From positions 62,001 through 126,000 of the forward strand of contig LR877156.1 of NCBI GenBank assembly GCA_903995115.1: a stretch of 64,000 nucleotides of DNA, given 5' to 3'. The notes beneath the pieces were generated by a model. That model was not told the DNA's origin, did not search any database, and was given only the letters and a program-made list of their open reading frames with translations. Shown in pieces: positions 9,578-19,617 of the stretch. Each line of letters begins with the position of its first letter. Position 1 is the first letter of the stretch. The position numbers and the translations under genes were made by a program. Origin of the DNA: Angomonas deanei (taxonomy: Eukaryota; Euglenozoa; Kinetoplastea; Trypanosomatida; Trypanosomatidae).

Positions 9578-10783
9578 ATGATTGGTCGAAGTCCTTTTAG
9601 GATTGCCATGGCGGCTGTGTTGGTGTGGGCATTTTTGGAGTATGCGAAAAGATGTTACTTCGAAGACGAAGAAGATGCGCACTTTTTTGAAAACGAAACG
9701 GAAAAGGAACGTTTTTTCTCGTCCGCGCTCGAAAAGGCAGCATCTTCCTATGATGCTGAAAAGGGCGCTTACGTTTGGGGCCGCACCAATCATCCCTCTT
9801 TTTTGACCGAGCTGCATCCCCTCAACTGGATTCAACGATTCCTCGTAAAGAAGGAGTTTGTGTGGATGAGCGCGACCAGCGGGGACTGGTTACTGGGATT
9901 TGCGGTGCTGCACTTTAACTATCAGTCGACTATGGTGGTACACCTCTACAATGCGAAAGAGCATATCAACCTCAAGCAGCAGATGGATGTACTTCTCTCT
10001 CCGCTCACAATGGCGGGTGGGGAGTGGGTGGCAAACGATAAAGGAGAGGTTGGGCCGACCGCGGCGGGGCACAAAGTAACCTTTCGGTCCTTCTTCTTGT
10101 CCCCCAATCAAGGAAGTGCAGAAATTCACTTTACGAGCACGGGGATCCATTTCAATCTGAATGTATCTGGTCGTAGCGGACAGTGGATTAGGGCTAGCGG
10201 TGCGACGGCAGAGACCCCTCGCATGACCGGATTAGTGTATCCACTCGGTAAGAAGCGACCGGCGGTGGTGTACAAAACATCCGCCGTGCCACTGGCTTCC
10301 CTTTCGATTGAGTATCAACGGAGCGCTTCCGAGCCCGTCGTGACGGCCCCACTCGTATCCCCTTCCTTTCTTTCGATGGACTACACGAGAGGTCTCCTAC
10401 GGCGTCACACAGAGTGGATGTGGGCGTCGGTGTGCACGAGAGAAGTCGGAATACACCTCTCCAGCGGCACGTACGACGTGGACGGGTACAGCCTTGAAAA
10501 CGCCTTCTTCGCGCCTCACTCCCCTCCTCAATTTCTGAATGAGAAGGTCGAATTTGTGAAGTTGGAGGGAGAGACGACGGACAAGTGGGCAATACGCGGG
10601 CGTAACGTGTCCCTTACCTTCACCGCGTTCGACGGCTACGGTGGCAAGGTAAACTTGGGACTCGTCAATGTCAGTTTAGACCATCGGTGGGGGTTGTATG
10701 ACGGTTATGTTTTGGTGAATAACACTCGATTAGACTTGCATCAAACGCCAGGTGTATTTGAAGATCATTATGCATTGTGGTGA
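9578..10783 (+). CDS. DUF2804 family membrane-anchored protein
   Basis: Protein of 401 residues. A basic start and hydrophobic segment (FRIAMAAVLVWAFLEYA, about 7-24) predict a signal anchor. The rest matches the DUF2804 pattern: W/F-rich beta strands, the MDYTRGLLRRHTEWMWAS block near residues 266-285, and the closing GVFEDHYALW, close to how DUF2804 proteins end. The family has no established biochemical activity that I know of; the fold looks lipocalin- or glycoside-binding-like. An in-frame ATG at 9539 precedes the TTAG acceptor near 9554, so 9578 is preferred. Confidence 0.75.
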   Translation: MIGRSPFRIAMAAVLVWAFLEYAKRCYFEDEEDAHFFENETEKERFFSSALEKAASSYDAEKGAYVWGRTNHPSFLTELHPLNWIQRFLVKKEFVWMSATSGDWLLGFAVLHFNYQSTMVVHLYNAKEHINLKQQMDVLLSPLTMAGGEWVANDKGEVGPTAAGHKVTFRSFFLSPNQGSAEIHFTSTGIHFNLNVSGRSGQWIRASGATAETPRMTGLVYPLGKKRPAVVYKTSAVPLASLSIEYQRSASEPVVTAPLVSPSFLSMDYTRGLLRRHTEWMWASVCTREVGIHLSSGTYDVDGYSLENAFFAPHSPPQFLNEKVEFVKLEGETTDKWAIRGRNVSLTFTAFDGYGGKVNLGLVNVSLDHRWGLYDGYVLVNNTRLDLHQTPGVFEDHYALW

Positions 10784-10988
10784 GGCACACGAAAAGGATG
10801 AGATAATAACTATCATTGTATATCCTGTGATCTGCTTTAAGGAAAGCCTTTGGAATAAAACAAAAAACTGTTGTGTTTCCTGAGCGCTTTGATATGGGGG
10901 ATTAAACCGTTTTTGTGCGCTTACCGCTTCACTCACACCCCACGATGTTGTCTCCCAAGAATCCGTAAAACAAAACAAGAAAGAACAA

Positions 10989-12038
10989 ATGAGTACATGC
11001 GATGAAGAGCAGTTGCTGCGTGAGAATATCGAGCTCCGTAGAGACGTAGATCGGTTAAGAGACGTAAATGAGCAGTGGGAGAGGGACTTTGAACTGATTC
11101 AGCAAGAAGTTGAACAGCAACAACTGTATCTGAAAGATTATATCGTGATGGAGGAAGAGTATAAGCAGACCGTATTAGTGATGGAAGACCAGCAGGTGCG
11201 TATTATGAAGCTGGAAATGGATTGTGCGATGCTAACGGAGCAGGTGGAGGAGATGCAGCACGCCTTGCACCAAACGAGCAAGGCCGCCGGCGATGACGTG
11301 AGAGTGGCGAGGCAGCGTATGAACACCAGGCAAGAGGAAGCGGAGTCTCTGATGTGTGAGAATCAGATGCTCCAAAATAAACTCCAGAAGCTTCAACATG
11401 AAAAGGAGTCTAGCGACTGGATGGCGCAAGAGTTGGAAGACAGACTGCGCGAGTGTCGTCGGCAGGCACACGATTACAAACGGCAGCTGGCGGAGATGCA
11501 AACGTTACGTACTTTTAGCCAGGAGGTAGCAAGTACCCCATCCATAGAAAAGCAAGATGGTTATCTTTCCGTCATACTAGACGCTGTAGAAGATGTGCTA
11601 CAGTCTCAAGTGCGGTGGGCACGTCACGCATCTGCCTCTCAGCCGACCTTGCGAAACATATGGGAGAGCGCCACCGCGCATCACGACTATCTCGTCCTCC
11701 CCAGCATGACGCCTCGTGTGTCTACCGATCATCCCACCGTGAACGATATACTAGCGCACATCAGCGGCATAAAACACGTCGCTGCCTCTTTCGCCACGGA
11801 GGCATTGGGTCGCACCAGTGAGGATACCGTACCCGCCGTGTCGCCCATTCACACCACAGGCGGTGACACTCCTTCCACATACCACACCACCCCTTCCTAT
11901 GCACCACCCGTCAGGGCCACCTACACACTAGGCACACACCGGTCGGACGGCGTCACAGTCGGGCTAAACCACTCCTATGATGTAGAGCGGTCCAGGATTA
12001 ATAAAATACGTAGTGAAACCAGCATTCAACTATCTTAA
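10989..12038 (+). CDS. Coiled-coil protein
   Basis: Protein of 349 residues. Residues 1-180 are almost continuous coiled coil rich in Glu, Gln, Leu and Met (LLRENIELRRDVDRLRDVN, VEQQQLYLKDY, LQNKLQKLQHEKES). The C-terminal half is Ser/Thr/His/Pro-rich and probably disordered. The N-terminal arrangement resembles NDEL1/NUDE-type or other cytoskeletal coiled coils, but no diagnostic motif lets me name it. It is the last gene before the HSP70 array. Confidence 0.65.
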   Translation: MSTCDEEQLLRENIELRRDVDRLRDVNEQWERDFELIQQEVEQQQLYLKDYIVMEEEYKQTVLVMEDQQVRIMKLEMDCAMLTEQVEEMQHALHQTSKAAGDDVRVARQRMNTRQEEAESLMCENQMLQNKLQKLQHEKESSDWMAQELEDRLRECRRQAHDYKRQLAEMQTLRTFSQEVASTPSIEKQDGYLSVILDAVEDVLQSQVRWARHASASQPTLRNIWESATAHHDYLVLPSMTPRVSTDHPTVNDILAHISGIKHVAASFATEALGRTSEDTVPAVSPIHTTGGDTPSTYHTTPSYAPPVRATYTLGTHRSDGVTVGLNHSYDVERSRINKIRSETSIQLS

Positions 12039-12248
12039 TCACACACACACACCGTTGTTGTTGTCTGCTTTGGTTTTCCCTGTACATTATCATACAAGCA
12101 CACCAATAGAGTAAAATCCACATACCGATCTTTGTTTGCCTTTTTGTAGCTAGCCTTTTTTCCTCTCTGTCTTCAACTTCACCCTATTATCCCCCTTTTT
12201 TCCTTTTTTTAGGTTATATTACGCGATTCAAGTTACACTTATAAAAAC

Positions 12249-12298
12249 TTTCTTCTTTTTTTTAATATTAATATTCATATTATTATTATTACTGACAG
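12249..12298 (+). promoter_or_regulatory. Predicted trans-splice acceptor of HSP70 array
   Basis: A TTTCTTCTTTTTTTT tract is followed by an A/T stretch without AG until GACAG, only six bases before ATG 12305. The same layout recurs before ATG 14732 and ATG 17163. A second, upstream candidate (pyrimidine tract ending AG near 12211) is also conserved in all three units, so two alternative 5' ends are possible. Confidence 0.5.
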
Positions 12299-12304
12299 AT
12301 AAAA

Positions 12305-12802
12305 ATGACCTACGAAGGTGCTGTTGGTATTGATTTGGGCACGACCTACTCCTGTGTGGGCGTGTGGCAAAACGAGCGCGTGGAGATTATCGCCAACGAC
12401 CAGGGTAACCGAACCACCCCCTCCTACGTCGCCTTCACCGACTCCGAGCGTCTGATCGGTGATGCCGCCAAGAACCAGGTCGCCATGAACCCCCACAACA
12501 CCGTCTTCGATGCGAAGCGCCTGATCGGCCGCAAGTTCAAGGACTCCGAGGTCCAGAGCGACATGAAGCACTGGCCCTTCAAGGTGGTCACCAAGGGTGA
12601 CGACAAGCCCGTCGTCCAGGTGCAATTCCACGGCGAGGACAAGACCTTCACCCCTGAAGAAATCAGCTCCATGGTGCTCCTCAAGATGAAGGAGACCGCC
12701 GAGGCCTACCTTGGCAAGCAGGTCAAGAAGGCCGTGGTCACCGTCCCCGCCTACTTCAACGACTCCCAGCGTCAGGCCACCAAGGATGCCGGTACGATCG
12801 CC

Positions 12803-12834
<32 letters not shown>

Positions 12835-14272
12835 CACTGCCGCCGCTATCGCCTACGGTCTCGACAAGGGTGACGATGGTAAGGAGCGCAACGTCCTCAT
12901 TTTCGATCTCGGTGGCGGTACGTTCGATGTGACCCTTCTCACCATTGACGGAGGTATCTTCGAAGTCAAGGCCACCGCCGGTGATACCCACCTTGGTGGT
13001 GAGGACTTTGATAACCGCCTCGTCACCTTCTTCACCGAGGAGTTCAAGCGCAAGAACAAGGGTAAGGACATGAGCACCAACCACCGCGCCCTCCGCCGTC
13101 TCCGCACTGCCTGCGAGCGCGCCAAGAGAACCCTGTCCTCTGCCACCCAGGCCACCATCGAAATAGACGCCCTCTTCGATAACATCGACTTCCAGTCCAC
13201 CATCACCCGCGCCCGCTTCGAGGAGCTCTGCGGTGACCTCTTCCGCGGTACCGTGCAGCCCGTAGAGCGCGTCCTCACCGACGCCAAGATGGACAAGCGC
13301 GCCGTCCACGACGTCGTCCTCGTCGGCGGTTCCACCCGTATCCCCAAGGTCCAGAGTCTCATCTCCGACTTCTTCGGTGGCAAGGAGCTCAACAAGAGCA
13401 TCAACCCCGACGAGGCCGTCGCCTATGGTGCCGCCGTCCAGGCCTTCATCCTTACTGGCGGTAAGAGCAAGCAGACCGAAGGTCTCCTCCTTCTCGATGT
13501 CACCCCTCTTACCCTCGGTATTGAGACCGCTGGTGGCGTCATGACTGCTCTCATTAAGCGCAACACCACCATCCCCACCAAGAAGAGCCAGGTCTTCTCC
13601 ACCTACGCCGATAACCAACCCGGCGTGCACATCCAGGTCTTCGAGGGCGAGCGTGCCATGACCAAGGACTGCCACATTCTCGGCACCTTCGACCTCTCCG
13701 GCATTCCCCCCGCCCCCCGCGGTGTCCCCCAGATCGAGGTCACCTTCGATCTCGACGCCAACGGTATCCTCAACGTGTCCGCTGAGGAGAAGGGCACCGG
13801 CAAGCGCAACCAGATCACCATCACCAACGACAAGGGCCGCCTCAGCAAGTCCGATATCGAGCGCATGGTCAACGATGCCTCCAAGTACGAGGAAGCCGAC
13901 AAGCAGCTGCGCGAACGCGTGGAGGCCAAGAACGGGCTCGAGAACTACGCCTACTCCATGAAGAACACCATCAACGACCCCAACGTGGCCGGCAAGCTCG
14001 AGGAGGCCGACAAGGAGACCCTCAACAAGGCCATCGAGGAGAAGCTTCAGTGGCTCAACAACAACCAGGAAGCCTCCAAGGAGGAGTACGAGTCCCACCA
14101 GAAGGAGCTCGAGGCCACCTGCAACCCCATCATGACCAAGATGTACCAGGGTATGGGCGGCGCTGGCGGAGCCCCAGGCGGTATGCCGGATATGAGTGGC
14201 ATGGGCGGTATGGGCGGCGGTGCCCCCGACGCCGGTGCCTCCTCTGGCCCCAAGGTGGAGGAAGTCGACTAA
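12305..14272 (+). CDS. HSP70: Cytosolic HSP70, array copy 1
   Basis: Canonical cytosolic/nuclear HSP70 of 655 residues. The ATPase domain (about 1-385) shows [21 protein letters not shown] and [11 protein letters not shown]. The substrate-binding domain and helical lid follow. The tail is Gly/Met-rich and ends VEEVD, the signal that binds TPR co-chaperones. The opening [19 protein letters not shown] and the overall sequence are very close to trypanosomatid HSP70. Codons strongly favour C or G at the third position, as in abundant proteins. The flanking unit is repeated twice downstream. In kinetoplastids HSP70 is controlled through mRNA stability and translation, with 3' UTRs often deciding; the spacer after this copy matches that of copy 2. 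Confidence 0.97.
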
Positions 14273-14731
14273 AGAATAAATCAGAGTTTATAATAGTTGT
14301 AACATTTAGAAGTTTCGTTGTTATATAAATCTTTTTTTCCTTTTCTTTATTATTATTTATTGATGTGCGTTTAAGGTTTTTTCTCGCACAAAGGGATATA
14401 AATAACTGGCAAAAAAATACTCACTCCCGAATACATTTATTTCAAGTAAAGCAGCAGGGTATTAATTGTTCGTTGTTTTTTAAATTTTGTTTTCTATAAC
14501 TTCCTTACCCTGACTCAAAGCAAACAATGGATTTCCGTATTCCCCTGTCTTCTTCATGGCTCGCATACCCAACTGTTTGCTGTCCGCACGCGACTCGCCT
14601 TTTCTCTCTCACACCCTACCCTCTTCTGTTCTTTTAAGGTTATATTACGCGATTCAAGTTACACTTTTAAAAACTTTCTTCTTTTTTTTTAATATTAATA
14701 TTCATATTATTATTATTACTGACAGATAAAA
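14273..14731 (+). other. HSP70 intergenic spacer 1
   Basis: AT-rich spacer that must hold the 3' UTR of copy 1 and the acceptor for copy 2. It includes a C/T-rich stretch (near 14600-14636) and the T-run before ATG 14732. No gene. It is nearly identical to 16700-17162. Confidence 0.8.
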
Positions 14732-15229
14732 ATGACCTACGAAGGTGCTGTTGGTATTGATTTGGGCACGACCTACTCCTGCGTGGGCGTGTGGCAAAAC
14801 GAGCGCGTGGAGATTATCGCCAACGACCAGGGTAACCGTACCACCCCCTCCTACGTCGCCTTCACCGACTCCGAGCGTCTGATCGGTGATGCCGCCAAGA
14901 ACCAGGTCGCCATGAACCCCCACAACACCGTCTTCGATGCGAAGCGCCTGATCGGCCGCAAGTTCAAGGACTCCGAGGTCCAGAGCGACATGAAGCACTG
15001 GCCCTTCAAGGTGGTCACCAAGGGTGACGACAAGCCCGTCGTCCAGGTGCAATTCCACGGCGAGGACAAGACCTTCACCCCTGAAGAAATCAGCTCCATG
15101 GTGCTCCTCAAGATGAAGGAGACCGCCGAAGCCTACCTTGGCAAGCAGGTCAAGAAGGCCGTGGTCACCGTCCCCGCCTACTTCAACGACTCCCAGCGTC
15201 AGGCCACCAAGGATGCCGGTACGATCGCC

Positions 15230-15261
<32 letters not shown>

Positions 15262-16699
15262 CACTGCCGCCGCTATCGCCTACGGTCTCGACAAGGGTGA
15301 CGATGGTAAGGAGCGCAACGTCCTCATTTTCGATCTCGGTGGCGGTACGTTCGATGTGACCCTTCTCACCATTGACGGAGGTATCTTCGAAGTCAAGGCC
15401 ACCGCCGGTGATACCCACCTTGGTGGTGAGGACTTTGATAACCGCCTCGTCACCTTCTTCACCGAGGAGTTCAAGCGCAAGAACAAGGGTAAGGACATGA
15501 GCACCAACCACCGCGCCCTCCGCCGTCTCCGCACTGCCTGCGAGCGCGCCAAGAGAACCCTGTCCTCTGCCACCCAGGCCACCATCGAAATAGACGCCCT
15601 CTTCGATAACATCGACTTCCAGTCCACCATCACCCGCGCCCGCTTCGAGGAGCTCTGCGGTGACCTCTTCCGCGGTACCGTGCAGCCCGTAGAGCGCGTC
15701 CTCACCGACGCCAAGATGGACAAGCGCGCCGTCCACGACGTCGTCCTCGTCGGTGGTTCCACCCGTATCCCCAAGGTCCAGAGTCTCATCTCCGACTTCT
15801 TCGGTGGCAAGGAGCTCAACAAGAGCATCAACCCCGACGAGGCCGTCGCCTATGGTGCCGCCGTCCAGGCCTTCATCCTTACTGGCGGTAAGAGCAAGCA
15901 GACCGAAGGTCTCCTCCTTCTCGATGTCACCCCTCTTACCCTCGGTATTGAGACCGCTGGTGGCGTCATGACTGCTCTCATTAAGCGCAACACCACCATC
16001 CCCACCAAGAAGAGCCAGGTCTTCTCCACCTACGCCGATAACCAACCCGGCGTGCACATCCAGGTCTTCGAGGGCGAGCGTGCCATGACCAAGGACTGCC
16101 ACATTCTCGGCACCTTCGACCTCTCCGGCATTCCCCCCGCCCCCCGCGGTGTCCCCCAGATCGAGGTCACCTTCGATCTCGACGCCAACGGTATCCTCAA
16201 CGTGTCCGCTGAGGAGAAGGGCACCGGCAAGCGCAACCAGATCACCATCACCAACGACAAGGGCCGCCTCAGCAAGTCCGATATCGAGCGCATGGTCAAC
16301 GATGCCTCCAAGTACGAGGAAGCCGACAAGCAGCTGCGCGAACGCGTGGAGGCCAAGAACGGGCTCGAGAACTACGCCTACTCCATGAAGAACACCATCA
16401 ACGACCCCAACGTGGCCGGCAAGCTCGAGGAGGCCGACAAGGAGACCCTCAACAAGGCCATCGAGGAGAAGCTTCAGTGGCTCAACAACAACCAGGAAGC
16501 CTCCAAGGAGGAGTACGAGTCCCACCAGAAGGAGCTCGAGGCCACCTGCAACCCCATCATGACCAAGATGTACCAGGGTATGGGCGGCGCTGGCGGAGCC
16601 CCAGGCGGTATGCCGGATATGAGTGGCATGGGCGGTATGGGCGGCGGTGCCCCCGACGCCGGTGCCTCCTCTGGCCCCAAGGTGGAGGAAGTCGACTAA
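14732..16699 (+). CDS. HSP70: Cytosolic HSP70, array copy 2
   Basis: The encoded 655-residue protein is the same as copy 1, with VEEVD at the end and all ATPase motifs. Only scattered synonymous changes separate the two genes (for example GTGTGGGC versus GCGTGGGC near the start). Both flanks are array spacers, so this is the internal unit. Function is as for copy 1; the extra copy presumably raises expression in a genome without gene-by-gene promoters. Confidence 0.97.
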
Positions 16700-17162
16700 A
16701 GAATAAATCAGAGTTTATAATAGTTGTAACATTTAGAAGTTTCGTTGTTATATAAATCTTTTTTCCTTTTCTTTATTATTATTTATTGATGTGCGTTTAA
16801 GGTTTTTTCTCGCACAAAGGGATATAAATAACTGGCAAAAAAATACTCACTCCCGAATACATTTATTTCAAGTAAAGCAGCAGGGTATTAATTGTTCGTT
16901 GTTTTTTAAATTTTGTTTTCTATAACTTCCTTACCCTGACTCAAAGCAAACAATGGATTTCCGTATTCCCCTGTCTTCTTCATCATGGCTCGCATACCCA
17001 ACTGTTTGCTGTCCGCACGCGACTCGCCTTTTCTCTCTCACACCCTACCCTCTTCTGTTCTTTTAAGGTTATATTACGCGATTCAAGTTACACTTTTAAA
17101 AACTTTCTTCTTTTTTTTTTTAATATTAATATTCATATTATTATTATTACTGACAGATAAAA
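16700..17162 (+). other. HSP70 intergenic spacer 2
   Basis: Near-identical copy of spacer 14273-14731, with an extra CAT near 16980 and a longer T-run near 17110. It carries the 3' UTR of copy 2 and the splice acceptor of copy 3. No gene. Confidence 0.8.
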
Positions 17163-17660
17163 ATGACCTACGAAGGTGCTGTTGGTATTGATTTGGGCAC
17201 GACCTACTCCTGTGTGGGCGTGTGGCAAAACGAGCGCGTGGAGATTATCGCCAACGACCAGGGTAACCGAACCACCCCCTCCTACGTCGCCTTCACCGAC
17301 TCCGAGCGTCTGATCGGTGATGCCGCCAAGAACCAGGTCGCCATGAACCCCCACAACACCGTCTTCGATGCGAAGCGCCTGATCGGCCGCAAGTTCAAGG
17401 ACTCCGAGGTCCAGAGCGACATGAAGCACTGGCCCTTCAAGGTGGTCACCAAGGGTGACGACAAGCCCGTCGTCCAGGTGCAATTCCACGGCGAGGACAA
17501 GACCTTCACCCCTGAAGAAATCAGCTCCATGGTGCTCCTCAAGATGAAGGAGACCGCCGAGGCCTACCTTGGCAAGCAGGTCAAGAAGGCCGTGGTCACC
17601 GTCCCCGCCTACTTCAACGACTCCCAGCGTCAGGCCACCAAGGATGCCGGTACGATCGCC

Positions 17661-17692
<32 letters not shown>

Positions 17693-19129
17693 CACTGCCG
17701 CCGCTATCGCCTACGGTCTCGACAAGGGTGACGATGGTAAGGAGCGCAACGTCCTCATTTTCGATCTCGGTGGCGGTACGTTCGATGTGACCCTTCTCAC
17801 CATTGACGGAGGTATCTTCGAAGTCAAGGCCACCGCCGGTGATACCCACCTTGGTGGTGAGGACTTTGATAACCGCCTCGTCACCTTCTTCACCGAGGAG
17901 TCAAGCGCAAGAACAAGGGTAAGGACATGAGCACCAACCACCGCGCCCTCCGCCGTCTCCGCACTGCCTGCGAGCGCGCCAAGAGAACCCTGTCCTCTGC
18001 CACCCAGGCCACCATCGAAATAGACGCCCTCTTCGATAACATCGACTTCCAGTCCACCATCACCCGCGCCCGCTTCGAGGAGCTCTGCGGTGACCTCTTC
18101 CGCGGTACCGTGCAGCCCGTAGAGCGCGTCCTCACCGACGCCAAGATGGACAAGCGCGCCGTCCACGACGTCGTCCTCGTCGGTGGTTCCACCCGTATCC
18201 CCAAGGTCCAGAGTCTCATCTCCGACTTCTTCGGTGGCAAGGAGCTCAACAAGAGCATCAACCCCGATGAGGCCGTCGCCTATGGTGCCGCCGTCCAGGC
18301 CTTCATCCTTACTGGCGGTAAGAGCAAGCAGACCGAAGGTCTCCTCCTTCTCGATGTCACCCCTCTTACCCTCGGTATTGAGACCGCTGGTGGCGTCATG
18401 ACCGCCCTCATTAAGCGCAACACCACCATCCCCACCAAGAAGAGCCAGGTCTTCTCCACCTATGCCGATAACCAACCCGGCGTGCACATCCAGGTCTTCG
18501 AGGGCGAGCGTGCCATGACCAAGGACTGCCACATTCTCGGCACCTTCGACCTCTCCGGCATTCCCCCCGCCCCCCGCGGTGTCCCCCAGATCGAGGTCAC
18601 CTTCGATCTCGACGCCAACGGTATCCTCAACGTGTCCGCTGAGGAGAAGGGCACCGGCAAGCGCAACCAGATCACCATCACCAACGACAAGGGCCGCCTC
18701 AGCAAGTCCGATATCGAGCGCATGGTCAACGATGCCTCCAAGTACGAGGAAGCCGACAAGCAGCTGCGCGAACGCGTGGAGGCCAAGAACGGGCTCGAGA
18801 ACTACGCCTACTCCATGAAGAACACCATCAACGACCCCAACGTGGCCGGCAAGCTCGAGGAGGCCGACAAGGAGACCCTCAACAAGGCCATCGAGGAGAA
18901 GCTTCAGTGGCTCAACAACAACCAGGAAGCCTCCAAGGAGGAGTACGAGTCCCACCAGAAGGAGCTCGAGGCCACCTGCAACCCCATCATGACCAAGATG
19001 TACCAGGGTATGGGCGGCGCTGGCGGAGCCCCAGGCGGTATGCCGGATATGAGTGGCATGGGCGGTATGGGCGGCGGTGCCCCCGACGCCGGTGCCTCCT
19101 CTGGCCCCAAGGTGGAGGAAGTCGACTAA
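17163..19129 (+). CDS. HSP70: Cytosolic HSP70, array copy 3, one-base frameshift
   Basis: Nucleotide sequence matches copies 1 and 2 almost throughout, including the EEVD end, but one T is missing near 17900 (GAGGAGTCAAG where the others have GAGGAGTTCAAG). As written, the frame from the ATG ends at 17930 after 255 residues; the other frame stays open to 19129. No second defect is visible and synonymous differences are few (for example near 18268 and 18402). Either a fresh inactivating mutation in the terminal copy, or more likely an assembly error in a collapsed repeat. Its 3' flank is unique, so its 3' UTR differs from copies 1 and 2. Confidence 0.9.
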
Positions 19130-19617
19130 AGAATCGTCAGATTTGTTTTTGTTTATAATAATAATGGGTAAAAGTGGAAAAAAAAGCATTAATCAATACA
19201 ACTTGGATAATATAAGCAAATAAAAAAAGAATATAAGGTTTAGAGTTCTGTTGTTTTTTAATATTAGTACTTCTATTATTATTATTATTATTATTGTGTC
19301 CCTGTTGTGGTAACTGTTCGATTCTCTTTTTCATGAGATTCATGGCAGAAGGAAGGCCAATAAATACAACTGAAAGCATGTTGTACTTCCGTTTTGACCA
19401 CACGCAGCGTACGCATGTCACGTCTAACTCTGATAATATAACTTTTATTTCGCATTTTATTTTCTTCGTTTGCAAATTTTGACGGTTGTGGGTTCGTTGG
19501 AGAGTGACGCCAATCAGCCTTATGGTAAAGACATCTGTGCCTACCAGCAATCGGTTTCATTCGCCCTTTCTTTCCTCATTTTTTATATTTGTGAAAGCAT
19601 CACTCAAGGTATAGTTC
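19130..19617 (+). other. Spacer after the HSP70 array
   Basis: Unique AT-rich sequence, including a (TTA)n microsatellite near 19275-19295. It should contain the 3' UTR of HSP70 copy 3. A pyrimidine tract at about 19561-19580 with AG near 19594 precedes the next ATG (19618). No gene or RNA gene seen. Confidence 0.6.

Larger units (their letters stand above)
12211..19136 (+). repeat. HSP70 tandem array, three units of about 2.43 kb
   Basis: Three direct repeats begin at the shared sequence AGGTTATATTACGCG at about 12211, 14637 and 17066. Units 1 and 2 include gene plus about 460 bases of spacer; unit 3 ends a few bases after its stop codon, where the sequence becomes unique (AATCGTCAG). Spacers differ only by small changes (for example CAT repeat number near 14556 versus 16980, and T-run length). 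The homogeneity points to recent unequal crossing-over or gene conversion. Confidence 0.9.

Noticed and set aside
12275-14098. 607-residue open frame antisense to HSP70 (also at 14702-16525 and 17711-19189)
   Set aside because: A known by-product of codon bias in HSP70; Gly/Leu/Val/Asp-rich composition without domain, and against the strand of the whole block.
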